Assembly (NCBI GenBank): GCA_027064135.1
Contig: JAMOQG010000110.1
Location: forward strand, 1 to 37,767
Source of the DNA: Peptostreptococcaceae bacterium
GTDB taxonomy: Bacteria; Bacillota; Clostridia; Peptostreptococcales; Acidaminobacteraceae
DNA: 37,767 nucleotides
Direction of reading: 5' to 3'
Numbering within the stretch: position 1 is the stretch's first letter; the number at the start of each line of letters is the position of its first letter. The position numbers and the translations under genes are program-made. The notes under the pieces were generated by a model. The model was given only the letters and a program-made list of their open reading frames with translations. It did no database searches and was not told the origin of the DNA. Positions 24,269-32,832 of the stretch are shown piece by piece.

Positions 24269-26233
24269 GTGTCTGTTGAAAAAATGAAAATAATGAATTT
24301 GGTTGGACAGTTGGATGATTACAATGATATTATGAGAGAAATTATTTTAGCAAATAATATTCAATTGATTAATGCTTATAATCAAATTGATGAAAGTAAA
24401 TTCACTTTAGAAATGGCAAAGGATAATATCGATGAAATTGTTGATATGTCACATATTGGGATATATGAAAATGATTTTGAAATATCTGAAATTGAGCGAA
24501 AATTGAATGAAATCATTAAAAATATGGATGATGAATTTAATTTGGATTTTAATGTTTTAGAACAATCTTATAATTTTCAAGTGGTAGTAAAAAAAATAAA
24601 TACAGTATATGACTTACTTAAAGAAGATAATTCAAAAATTGAATCAATCCTTAATAAAATAAAAATCCTAAAAAAAATGTTAAGTGTTGAAGCTTTGATA
24701 AATATTGATTTTGATTTTAGAAGTTTATTTTCGATGAATGTATTTAACATTAAATTCGGAAGAATGGGCGTTAAGAATAGAAAAAGATTAAATATGAATT
24801 ATGAAAATGTTACAGCTGCTGTAATGCATATTGAAACGCATTATGCAGATGATTTATATTTAATTGTATATCCTAAAGAATTAGAAAATGAAACTGAGAG
24901 GATATTAAAATCGGTTTATTTTGAAGAGATATATATTGATGAAAAGTTTTTAGGGAAACCTATTGAAATATTAGAAGCGATTAAAATAGAAATGAAATTA
25001 TTAAAGGAAGAACTTAATAATTTACATGAAAGAATTAATGAAATGAAAGAAAATTATTATAAAGAGAGTTATGAAGCTTTTTCTTTTATTCAGATGCAGA
25101 AAAAAATAATTGAATTTAGTGCTTTGATTGCTTCAACTAAGCATTTCTTTTATTTATCAGCTTGGATTCCTGAAAGTGAAATTGAAGTTACTAAGAATTT
25201 TATTGAAAAAAATGATCGTAATGCAATAATTGAATTTGTTGATAATTCGAGAACGAGTATAAAGCCACCTACAAAATTAAAAAATAATTGGTTTTCAAAA
25301 CCATTTGAAATGTTAGTAAATATGTATGGAGTGCCTAATTATTATGAAATTGATCCAACTATGTTTTTTTCAATTACGTATATGATTTTATTTGGAGCAA
25401 TGTTTGGTGATTTAGGGCAAGGATTGGTATTTGCTTTAGTAGGATTATATTTAATTAAAATAAAAAATCAAGATATATTTGGTGGGCTTGCACTTAGAGT
25501 TGGAATTAGTTCTATGTTTTTTGGTTTTCTTTATGATTCTTTCTTTGGATATGAACATGTTATAAGCAGAATTATAGCTTTAAACATATATATAAGACCT
25601 ATTGAAAATGTTAATATAATGTTGATAACGGCTGTTGTATTAGGTATTGTATTATTATTTATTGGATTTGGGTATTCAATTTATAATAAGTTAAAAATTG
25701 GTGATATTAAAGAAGGCGTATTTGGAAAAAATGGCATTACAGGTCTTTTATTATATGCTTCACTTCTTATAATAGTACTTGTGAAATTAATGGAGAGTAT
25801 AAATATAAATACTTTTATATTTGTTATTATTTCTATTGTTGCAGTGATTTTATTATTATTAAGAGAACCTATAACAAATAAAATATTAAAAAATGATAAA
25901 TTATATTCTGAATCGGCTTCAGATTATTATGTTGAAAGTGCTTTTGAACTATTAGAAACATTTTTAAGTATGCTTTCTAATACTGTTAGTTTTATTAGGA
26001 TTGGGGCGTTTGCATTAACTCATGTCGGTCTTTTTATTGCCTTTCACACAATGGCAAGATTGATTGGATCTACTGCAGGTGATATTTCAATGTTCTTTAT
26101 AGGTAATGTTATAATTATTCTTTTAGAAGGATTAATTGTATTTATTCAAGGTTTAAGATTAATGTATTATGAAATTTTTAGTAAGTATTATACAGGAGAT
26201 GGATATAAATTTGAGCCATCAGGATTAGAGTAG
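24269..26233 (+). CDS. ntpI: V-type ATPase subunit I
   Basis: Subunit I (called a in eukaryotes) is the membrane stator that forms the ion half-channels beside the rotor ring. The 654-residue protein has the usual two halves: a cytosolic helical, coiled-coil N-terminal half, and from about residue 365 seven or eight membrane helices starting ITYMILFGAMFGDLGQGL. The conserved stretch SNTVSFIRIGAFALTHVGLF contains the Arg that faces the rotor carboxylate. The start is GTG 24269, four bases after AGGAGGT; the ATG two bases earlier is out of frame. Length and motifs are normal. Confidence 0.95.
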   Translation: MSVEKMKIMNLVGQLDDYNDIMREIILANNIQLINAYNQIDESKFTLEMAKDNIDEIVDMSHIGIYENDFEISEIERKLNEIIKNMDDEFNLDFNVLEQSYNFQVVVKKINTVYDLLKEDNSKIESILNKIKILKKMLSVEALINIDFDFRSLFSMNVFNIKFGRMGVKNRKRLNMNYENVTAAVMHIETHYADDLYLIVYPKELENETERILKSVYFEEIYIDEKFLGKPIEILEAIKIEMKLLKEELNNLHERINEMKENYYKESYEAFSFIQMQKKIIEFSALIASTKHFFYLSAWIPESEIEVTKNFIEKNDRNAIIEFVDNSRTSIKPPTKLKNNWFSKPFEMLVNMYGVPNYYEIDPTMFFSITYMILFGAMFGDLGQGLVFALVGLYLIKIKNQDIFGGLALRVGISSMFFGFLYDSFFGYEHVISRIIALNIYIRPIENVNIMLITAVVLGIVLLFIGFGYSIYNKLKIGDIKEGVFGKNGITGLLLYASLLIIVLVKLMESININTFIFVIISIVAVILLLLREPITNKILKNDKLYSESASDYYVESAFELLETFLSMLSNTVSFIRIGAFALTHVGLFIAFHTMARLIGSTAGDISMFFIGNVIIILLEGLIVFIQGLRLMYYEIFSKYYTGDGYKFEPSGLE

Positions 26234-26244
26234 GAGGATTTTAT

Positions 26245-26670
26245 ATGAAAATAATTTTAGCTGTTGCAATATTAGTAGCTATTGGGACTATTTTAGTAGG
26301 AATTTATTATGATAAGAAAAATATTAGAGGTAATAAATTTAAATTGAAAAGGGCATTACTTTATAATTTATCTATTTATATACCGGTTATATTGATGGGT
26401 ATATTAGTTATTGTGCCAGACATAGCTTATGCAGCAACAACGTCAAGTGCACCAGAAGTTAATGGATTGGGTCTTTTAGCTGTTGCACTATCAACAGGAT
26501 TTGCAACTATTGGAGCTGGAATTGCGGTTGGTTCAGTAGGATCATCTGCATTAGGTGCTATTAGTGAAGATCCTGATATTTTAGGAAAAACATTAATTTA
26601 TGTAGGTCTTGCAGAAGGAATTGCGATTTATGGACTTATTATTTCAATTTTAATTCTTGGAAGGTTATAG
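26245..26670 (+). CDS. ntpK: V-type ATPase proteolipid subunit K
   Basis: This is the rotor-ring subunit carrying the ion-binding carboxylate. The 141 residues comprise an extra N-terminal helix (about 2-22) and a signal-peptide-like helix ending DIAYA (about 43-63). One proteolipid hairpin of two helices (about 74-106 and 115-139) carries E124 in GLAEGIAIYG. It is thus a one-hairpin c-type subunit, not the two-hairpin form of Enterococcus hirae. At the position of the E. hirae Na+ ligand Q110 (GIAQG), this protein has V95 (GIAVG). That argues for H+ rather than Na+, but by alignment from memory only. TAGGAGG precedes the ATG. Confidence 0.93.
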   Translation: MKIILAVAILVAIGTILVGIYYDKKNIRGNKFKLKRALLYNLSIYIPVILMGILVIVPDIAYAATTSSAPEVNGLGLLAVALSTGFATIGAGIAVGSVGSSALGAISEDPDILGKTLIYVGLAEGIAIYGLIISILILGRL

Positions 26671-26677
26671 GTGTTAT

Positions 26678-26983
26678 ATGAGATCAATTATAGTAACGGA
26701 TAATGATGAAACTATTGTTGGGCTCAGGCTTGCAGGTGTTGAAGGAAGATTGATTAAAAATGATAAAGATTTTTTAAATGTTATTGATGAATTAATAGCA
26801 GATGAAAATATTGGAATTGTTATGATAACACAAGGTATTTTTACAAAAAATCAAGATGAATTATTATTAAGAAAGCTTAAAGAAAAAGAAACTTTAATAA
26901 TTGAAATACCTGGGTTTAATGAAAAAGCAAAGGAAAGTCTAATTTCTGAACATATACAGAGTTCAATAGGATTAAAATTATAA
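26678..26983 (+). CDS. ntpG: V-type ATPase subunit F
   Basis: Subunit F sits on the central rotor with subunit D and modulates activity. The 101-residue protein shows the family's small alpha/beta fold: SIIVTDNDETIVGLRLAGVE at the start, then NIGIVMITQGIF and a closing LIIEIPGF. I chose ATG 26678, four bases after AGGTG at 26669-26673, over the in-frame TTG 26657 inside ntpK. The ribosome binding site overlaps the ntpK stop. Confidence 0.92.
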   Translation: MRSIIVTDNDETIVGLRLAGVEGRLIKNDKDFLNVIDELIADENIGIVMITQGIFTKNQDELLLRKLKEKETLIIEIPGFNEKAKESLISEHIQSSIGLKL

Positions 26984-27000
26984 TTGAAGAAGGTGATAGA

Positions 27001-27639
27001 TTGATTACTATTGAAGATAAAATTGAATTATTTAGAAGAATAGTGTTAGATAAAATAAATAATGATTTTAAAATAAATGAAAATCATTTGGAAAACGAGA
27101 AAAAAACAGAAGATATAAGAATTGAGAAAGATGCAATTGACAAATCTAAAAGTTATATTGATAAATTTGTAAAAAAAGCAAATGAAGAAAAGGAAAGAGC
27201 TATAATAGAAGCAAATAAAAAGAGTAAGGAAAAGATTTTAGAAATTAAAAACAAATTTATTGATGAAGTTTACCAATCGCTTTTGGAAATGTGTAGTATT
27301 TTTATAGATGATGACAGATATCTATTGATATTTGAGAAACTTGTAAACAATCTAAAAGATGCAGTTGACGAATTTAAAGAAATTAAGATTTATTTATTAA
27401 AAAAAGATTTTGATGAAAAACTAAATAATATACAAGAAATTTTCAAAAGAGTTTTCACTGAAAAAGAAATAAATTATTATATTTCGGAATATGATTTTAA
27501 AGGTGGGTTTATTCTTTATAATGGGGATGAATCTGTAAAAATGAATGTTAGTTTAGAATCTATTGTGTCTTACAATAGGCTATTCATTGGAAATGAAGTG
27601 CATAAATTATTGGAAGTAGATGGTGAAACAGATGAGTGA
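27001..27639 (+). CDS. ntpE: V-type ATPase subunit E
   Basis: This is a peripheral-stalk subunit: a long charged N-terminal helix (about residues 25-75) followed by a globular C-terminal part ending in the conserved SEYDFKGGFILYNGDESVKM stretch, which matches the family's GGxx signature. It should pair with the G-like subunit encoded first in the operon. The start is TTG 27001 with GAAGGTGAT upstream; no better codon lies nearby. The 3' end overlaps ntpA by eight bases (ATGAGTGA). Confidence 0.9.
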   Translation: MITIEDKIELFRRIVLDKINNDFKINENHLENEKKTEDIRIEKDAIDKSKSYIDKFVKKANEEKERAIIEANKKSKEKILEIKNKFIDEVYQSLLEMCSIFIDDDRYLLIFEKLVNNLKDAVDEFKEIKIYLLKKDFDEKLNNIQEIFKRVFTEKEINYYISEYDFKGGFILYNGDESVKMNVSLESIVSYNRLFIGNEVHKLLEVDGETDE

Positions 27640-29398
27640 TTTTTCTAAAGTAATTATGGTAAATGGCCCTGTTGTAAAAGCTGATAATATGCTAAAAACC
27701 AATATGAGAGAAATGGTGATGGTTGGTAATAATAAATTAATTGGTGAGATTATTTCAATAGATGATGGAGTTGGAACAATTCAAGTTTATGAAGAAACTG
27801 AAGGTTTAAAAATTGGAGAAAAAGTAGTTAGAACTTATAAACCTCTATCTTTGAAACTTGGACCTGGACTATTGGAAAATATATTTGATGGAATTGAAAG
27901 ACCTTTAAGAAAAATTAATGAAATTTCAAATGGATTTATTAAAGAAGGAATCGGATTATTATCAATTGATGAAACTAAAAAATGGGATGTTAAAATTATT
28001 GTTAAGCCTGGCGATATATTAAATGAAGGAGAGTTTTATGCTCTTATTGATGAAACTAGTTTAATTGAACATAGACTTATGGTGCCACCAAAAATTTCAG
28101 GTGAAGTCATCGAAGTAAAACCAGATGGCAGTTACTCTATAGAAGAAATTATTGTAAAGATTAAACTAAAAGATGGTAAAATTTATGATTTGAAAATGTT
28201 CCAGGAATGGCCTGTTAGAGAGCCTAGACCTATTTTAAATAGAATGAAATTATTTAAACCTCTTATTACAGGGCAAAGAGTACTTGATGTGTTTTTCCCT
28301 CTTGCAAAAGGAGGAACTGCTGCAATACCGGGAGGGTTTGGAACGGGTAAAACAATGACACAACATCAACTTGCAAAATGGTCTGATGCAGATATTATTG
28401 TATATATTGGATGTGGCGAACGTGGAAACGAAATGACTGATGTTTTAAATGAGTTTCCAAAATTAGTTGATCCGAAATCAAAAAAACCAATTATGGAGAG
28501 AACCATACTTATAGCTAATACATCAAATATGCCTGTAGCTGCCAGAGAAGCATCAATCTATACTGGTATTACATTGGCTGAATACTATAGAGACATGGGG
28601 TACCACATTGCTGTTATGGCTGATTCCACATCAAGATGGGCTGAAGCATTAAGAGAAATATCTGGACGACTTGAAGAAATGCCTGCCGAAGGCGGATATC
28701 CGGCATATTTACCATCGCGATTGGCTGAATTTTACGAAAGAGCTGGATATTGTAGAACTTTGTCTAAAAAAGAAGGATCAATTACAATAATTGGTGCAGT
28801 TTCACCTGCAGGAGGAGATTTCTCAGAACCGGTTACTGAAAACACAAAGCGATTTGTAAATGCATTTTTAGCACTTGATAAAAAACTTGCATATGCAAGA
28901 CATTATCCTGCAATTAACTGGTTAAGTAGCTATAGTGGGTATATAGATGATTTAAGTGATTGGTATACGGAAAATATAAGTGGAGATTTATTGATACTTC
29001 GTGGAAATATTATGAAAATTTTACATGAAGAGGATAAATTATCAGATATAGTTCAATTGGTTGGAGAAGATGTTCTAGCAGATGAACAACGATGGATTTT
29101 AACAATAGCACATATTGTTAAAGTTGCATTTTTACAACAGAATGCTTTTCATGCTATAGATACTTATGTTCCGCTACCTAAACAACATTTAATGCTCGAA
29201 TTGATTTATAACTTATATTTAAAAGGTAAATCAGCAATTGATAATGGAATTGCATTTTCTAAAGTTAAAAATGCTGAACTTTTTAGTAAAGTTATTAAAA
29301 TGAAATATACAATACCGAACGAAGATATTGTTGGTATTGGAAGTTTGATGAATGAAATTAATGACTATTTTAGTGAACTTGAAGAAAAATATGAATAG
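27632..29398 (+). CDS. ntpA: V-type ATPase catalytic subunit A
   Basis: Subunit A is the ATP-hydrolysing (or ATP-making) subunit of the head. The 588-residue protein has Walker A GGFGTGKT at residues 234-241, the non-homologous insert region ahead of it, [33 protein letters not shown], and the A-subunit signature [22 protein letters not shown] 27632 overlaps the ntpE stop and follows GGTGA. An in-frame ATG at 27620 would add MVKQ and is less well placed. Family identity is certain; the direction of operation in vivo is not. Confidence 0.97.
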   Translation: MSDFSKVIMVNGPVVKADNMLKTNMREMVMVGNNKLIGEIISIDDGVGTIQVYEETEGLKIGEKVVRTYKPLSLKLGPGLLENIFDGIERPLRKINEISNGFIKEGIGLLSIDETKKWDVKIIVKPGDILNEGEFYALIDETSLIEHRLMVPPKISGEVIEVKPDGSYSIEEIIVKIKLKDGKIYDLKMFQEWPVREPRPILNRMKLFKPLITGQRVLDVFFPLAKGGTAAIPGGFGTGKTMTQHQLAKWSDADIIVYIGCGERGNEMTDVLNEFPKLVDPKSKKPIMERTILIANTSNMPVAAREASIYTGITLAEYYRDMGYHIAVMADSTSRWAEALREISGRLEEMPAEGGYPAYLPSRLAEFYERAGYCRTLSKKEGSITIIGAVSPAGGDFSEPVTENTKRFVNAFLALDKKLAYARHYPAINWLSSYSGYIDDLSDWYTENISGDLLILRGNIMKILHEEDKLSDIVQLVGEDVLADEQRWILTIAHIVKVAFLQQNAFHAIDTYVPLPKQHLMLELIYNLYLKGKSAIDNGIAFSKVKNAELFSKVIKMKYTIPNEDIVGIGSLMNEINDYFSELEEKYE

Positions 29399-29410
29399 GA
29401 GGAGAGGCGT

Positions 29411-30790
29411 ATGAAGTTAAAAAAAGAATATTTAAAAATAGATAAAGTAGATGGGCCTCTTATATTTGTTTCTGGCATCAAGGATGTTTTTTATGGTGAA
29501 ATAGTTGAAATACTTGTTGGTGATACTAAAAGAAAAGGAAAAGTAATAAGAATAGAGAATGAGAATGTTGCTATTCAAGTGTTTGAAGGTACGTCAGGTC
29601 TTTCGAATACAAATTCAGCAATATATTTTACGGGTAAAGCATTTGAATTAAATTTGAATGAAAATATTTTAGGACGAACTTTTAATGGAGTTGGGAATCC
29701 AATAGATAATGGTGGTGAAATTTATTCTGAGACTAGTTACAATATAAATGGAAGACCAATTAATCCGGTTGCAAGAGAGTATCCAAGAAATTTTATTCAA
29801 ACTGGAATTTCATCAATAGACACTTTAACAACTTTAATAAGAGGGCAAAAACTTCCAATATTTTCAGGTAATGGTATTTCGCATAATAAATTAGCTGATC
29901 AAATAGTTAGGCAATCTAACATTTCAAAGGAAAGTGGTGGAAAATTTGCAGTGGTGTTTGCGGCTATTGGAGTGAAATATGATGATGCGGCTTTTTTTAA
30001 GAAAAGTTTTGAAGAATCAGGAGCAAGTGAGAAAGTTGTAATGTTTATTAATCTTGCTAATGATCCGATTGTTGAAAGAATTTCTACTCCTAGGTGTGCT
30101 TTGACAGCTGCAGAGTATCTTGCATTTGAAAAAGAATACCATGTTTTAGTTGTAATGACTGACATTACTTCATACTGTGAGGCTTTAAGAGAAATCTCAT
30201 CTGCTCGTGAAGAGGTTCCTAGTAGAAAAGGATATCCAGGATATTTATATTCTGATTTAGCTTCATTATATGAAAGAGCTGGAATTTTAAGTGACAGAGA
30301 AGGTAGTATTACTTTGCTTCCGATTTTAACAATGCCAAATAATGATATTTCTCATCCGATTCCTGATTTAACAGGTTATATTACGGAAGGGCAAATTGTT
30401 TTATCAAAAGATTTTGAACAAAGCGATATTTATCCTCCTATTGATGTATTGCCTTCGTTGTCAAGAATTATGAAAGATGGTATTGGGGAAGGGTATACTA
30501 GAAAAGATCATCCAGATGTTGCAAATCAACTTTTTGCATCATATTCAAAAGTGAAGGATATTAGAGATTTAGCTCAAATTATAGGAGAGAATGATTTAAG
30601 TGATGTTGATAAATTATATATGAAATTTGGCAGAGAGTTTGAAGGTAATTTTATTAATCAAGATAGATTTGAATTAAGATCTATTGAAGAAAGTCTTGAT
30701 TTAGGTTGGAAAATGCTTTCTATACTTCCTAAAACTGAATTAGATAGATTAAGTAGTGAAGTGCTTGAAGATAATTATATTGAGAAGTAG
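29411..30790 (+). CDS. ntpB: V-type ATPase subunit B
   Basis: Subunit B is the non-catalytic nucleotide-binding subunit alternating with A in the head. The 459-residue protein lacks a Walker A loop at the corresponding place ([15 protein letters not shown]), as B subunits do. It has the diagnostic [20 protein letters not shown] and [21 protein letters not shown] precedes the ATG, 12 bases after ntpA. The following stop directly abuts ntpD. Confidence 0.97.
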   Translation: MKLKKEYLKIDKVDGPLIFVSGIKDVFYGEIVEILVGDTKRKGKVIRIENENVAIQVFEGTSGLSNTNSAIYFTGKAFELNLNENILGRTFNGVGNPIDNGGEIYSETSYNINGRPINPVAREYPRNFIQTGISSIDTLTTLIRGQKLPIFSGNGISHNKLADQIVRQSNISKESGGKFAVVFAAIGVKYDDAAFFKKSFEESGASEKVVMFINLANDPIVERISTPRCALTAAEYLAFEKEYHVLVVMTDITSYCEALREISSAREEVPSRKGYPGYLYSDLASLYERAGILSDREGSITLLPILTMPNNDISHPIPDLTGYITEGQIVLSKDFEQSDIYPPIDVLPSLSRIMKDGIGEGYTRKDHPDVANQLFASYSKVKDIRDLAQIIGENDLSDVDKLYMKFGREFEGNFINQDRFELRSIEESLDLGWKMLSILPKTELDRLSSEVLEDNYIEK

Positions 30791-30799
30791 GTGGTTTTT

Positions 30800-31414
30800 T
30801 TGCAAGGAAAAATGATACCAACTAAAGCCAATTTAATGAAATGTGAAGAAATTTTAAAGTTCTCCCAAAAAGGTTTTGAATTATTAGATAAAAAGAGAAA
30901 TATTTTAATTCAAGAAATGATGACACTTGTTAAACGTGCAGAAGTTATTCAAAGCAAAATTAATAATGAATTCATTGTAGCTTATAAATCTCTAGAAATT
31001 GCAAATATTATGATGGGAAGAAATAGTGTGAAAGAATTTTCATTTGCTGTAGAGGAAGAAAATGAATATAAAATTTTATTAACTAGTGTAATGGGTGTTG
31101 AAATTCCTAAAATAAAATATAATAAGGAAGAACCTGTTGCGAGTTACAGTTTTTTTAGAACTAATTCTAGTTTTGATAATGCGGTATTGAAATTTAATGA
31201 ATTAAAGTATATGATATATGAGTTAAGTGAAGTTGAAACTTCAGTCTATAAATTAGCAATGGAAATTAAGAAAACAAAAAAAAGAGCAAATGCTCTTGAA
31301 AAAATTAGAATTCCAATGTATATTGATTTAATAAAGGAAATTAAAGAAACTCTTGAAGAAAAAGAGAGAGAAGATTTTTTTAGACTGAAATTATTAAAAG
31401 GTAGAAAAAATTAA
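30800..31414 (+). CDS. ntpD: V-type ATPase subunit D
   Basis: Subunit D is the central rotor shaft: two long helices at the ends (about residues 8-60 and 130-190) with a short middle. MIPTKANLMKCEEIL, then FELLDKKRNILIQEMM, is the typical start; TKKRANALEKIRIPMYIDLI near the end is the best-conserved block. The start is uncertain. TTG 30800 is five bases after AGGTGG (30789-30794). ATG 30812 has only AAGGA three bases before it. GTG 30791 overlaps the ribosome binding site. I list TTG 30800 (204 residues). Confidence 0.9.
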   Translation: MQGKMIPTKANLMKCEEILKFSQKGFELLDKKRNILIQEMMTLVKRAEVIQSKINNEFIVAYKSLEIANIMMGRNSVKEFSFAVEEENEYKILLTSVMGVEIPKIKYNKEEPVASYSFFRTNSSFDNAVLKFNELKYMIYELSEVETSVYKLAMEIKKTKKRANALEKIRIPMYIDLIKEIKETLEEKEREDFFRLKLLKGRKN

Positions 31415-31436
31415 TTGCATTAATGGGGGGAGACAT

Positions 31437-32249
31437 ATGGAAAAATTAATAATTACGGCAGCTTTAACAGGTGCAGAGGTAACAAGAGAAATTCAACCGA
31501 ATTTACCTATAACACCTGAAGAAATTGGAATTGAAAGTAAGAAATGTTTTGATGCGGGGGCAAGTATTGTACATATTCATGCTCGTGATGAAAATGGAGA
31601 GCCTACACAAAGCTATGAGGTTTATAAAAGAATAAAAGAAGAAGTTGAAAAGAGATCAAATGTGATTTTTCAACCTTCAACTGGCGGAGCTGTACATCAT
31701 TCTCCAGAAGAAAGATTACAACCGGTAGATTTGAAACCGGAAATGGCTACTTTAAGTACTGGTACTACTAATTTTGGTAGTGATGTATTTATGAATACTG
31801 AAGAAAATATTGAAAAATTTGCGATTAAAATGAAAGAATTAAATGTGAAACCAGAAATTGAAGTGTTTGAACGTGGAATGATAAATAATGCGTTAAGACT
31901 TGTAAAAAAAGGTTTGATTGATGGACCTTTACATTTCGATTTTGTATTGGGAGTACCAGGCGCATGTCCTGGAACACCTGAAGATTTAATGCATATGCTT
32001 AGATTTATTCCGAATGATGCAACATGGACTGTTGCAGGAATTGGAAGACATGAGCTTCCTTTAGCTACTATGGCGATAATATTAGGTGGTCATGTAAGAG
32101 TGGGATTTGAAGATAATGTTTATTATAGTAAAGGAAAAATGGCTGAATCTAATGCTGATTTAGTTGCAAGGATTGTAAGAATAGCTAAAGAATTGGGAAG
32201 AGAAGTTGCTACTCCTGATGAAGCGAGAAAAATTTTAAATATAAAATAA
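31437..32249 (+). CDS. kce: 3-keto-5-aminohexanoate cleavage enzyme-like (BKACE family)
   Basis: Kce cleaves 3-keto-5-aminohexanoate with acetyl-CoA to acetoacetate and 3-aminobutyryl-CoA in lysine fermentation. The wider BKACE family acts on other beta-keto acids. The 270-residue protein has E14 (TGAEVT, amino-group anchor), H46-I-H48 (zinc), PSTGGAV (about 80-86), EVFERGM, LGVPGACPG, R221 and E225 (HVRVGFEDN) and a closing PDEARKIL. To my recollection, ITAALTGAE and the LGVPG loop are closest to the Kce subgroup, so lysine fermentation is likely but substrate specificity is not proven. A strong GGGGGGAG site precedes the ATG, 22 bases after ntpD with no terminator, so it is the last gene of the V-ATPase transcript. 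No other lysine-fermentation gene is in the window. Confidence 0.9.
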   Translation: MEKLIITAALTGAEVTREIQPNLPITPEEIGIESKKCFDAGASIVHIHARDENGEPTQSYEVYKRIKEEVEKRSNVIFQPSTGGAVHHSPEERLQPVDLKPEMATLSTGTTNFGSDVFMNTEENIEKFAIKMKELNVKPEIEVFERGMINNALRLVKKGLIDGPLHFDFVLGVPGACPGTPEDLMHMLRFIPNDATWTVAGIGRHELPLATMAIILGGHVRVGFEDNVYYSKGKMAESNADLVARIVRIAKELGREVATPDEARKILNIK

Positions 32250-32256
32250 AAAATCG

Positions 32257-32279
32257 CCCGGATTGTTCCGGGTTTTTTT
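32257..32279 (+). terminator. Terminator of the V-ATPase-kce operon
   Basis: CCCGGA (32257-32262), loop TTGT, TCCGGG (32267-32272), followed by seven T's. Confidence 0.92.
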
Positions 32280-32347
32280 ATAAAATTATTTATAAGTTTT
32301 TTAATCTTTTTTTTGGGTAATAATAATTGATACAAGGAGTGTGTAAT

Positions 32348-32812
32348 ATGCCGAATGATATAATGGAAAAAATATTAATTGCAAAAGGAATTGCTGTAAC
32401 TATTGTAACTGTAATTGTGGGATTGTATGTGATTTATCGAATTATTGATTATTTAATTAGAAGAAGAGAAACGACGCTTGAAGTAATCGCAAATAGTTTT
32501 TGTAATTATGAAAGTTATATACAAGTTGATTCGAATATTAATTATTTAAGAAAATTTGTACCTAATGTTAAAGTTTTTAAACCTATTGAGAAAGAATTGC
32601 TTGAGGAGCAGCATAATTTCAAAAAAACAATTGATAAATATACTTATAGAAAAAGTTTTGAATATTATATTTTTTGTGAGTATAAAGAAATTGAAAGCGG
32701 AAGTAGAGGAGCAAAGTTGTTAATTGTGAAATTATCACTTTTAGGAAGAGTTCATGAATTTAAGATAGAGGATAAAAAAGGAATGGAGCTTGAATATTTA
32801 AAGACAATATAA
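32348..32812 (+). CDS. Small membrane protein, unknown function
   Basis: The 154-residue protein has one membrane helix near the N-terminus (about residues 12-33, AKGIAVTIVTVIVGLYVIY), then IRRRE, which suggests an outside N-terminus and a cytosolic C-terminal domain of about 115 residues with alternating strands (FEYYIFCEYKEIESGS, LLIVKLSLLGRVHEF). I do not recognise it. CAAGGAGTG fixes ATG 32348; an in-frame TTG at 32327 is rejected. It lies between the kce terminator and the convergent secreted-protein gene and appears to be transcribed alone. Confidence 0.75.
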   Translation: MPNDIMEKILIAKGIAVTIVTVIVGLYVIYRIIDYLIRRRETTLEVIANSFCNYESYIQVDSNINYLRKFVPNVKVFKPIEKELLEEQHNFKKTIDKYTYRKSFEYYIFCEYKEIESGSRGAKLLIVKLSLLGRVHEFKIEDKKGMELEYLKTI

Positions 32813-32832
32813 AACCACCGATAAGGTGGTTT
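32812..32832. terminator. Hairpin between convergent genes
   Basis: AAACCACC (32812-32819), loop GATAA, GGTGGTTT (32825-32832). The stem is good but the T-tract is short on both sides. It overlaps both stop codons. Confidence 0.6.
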
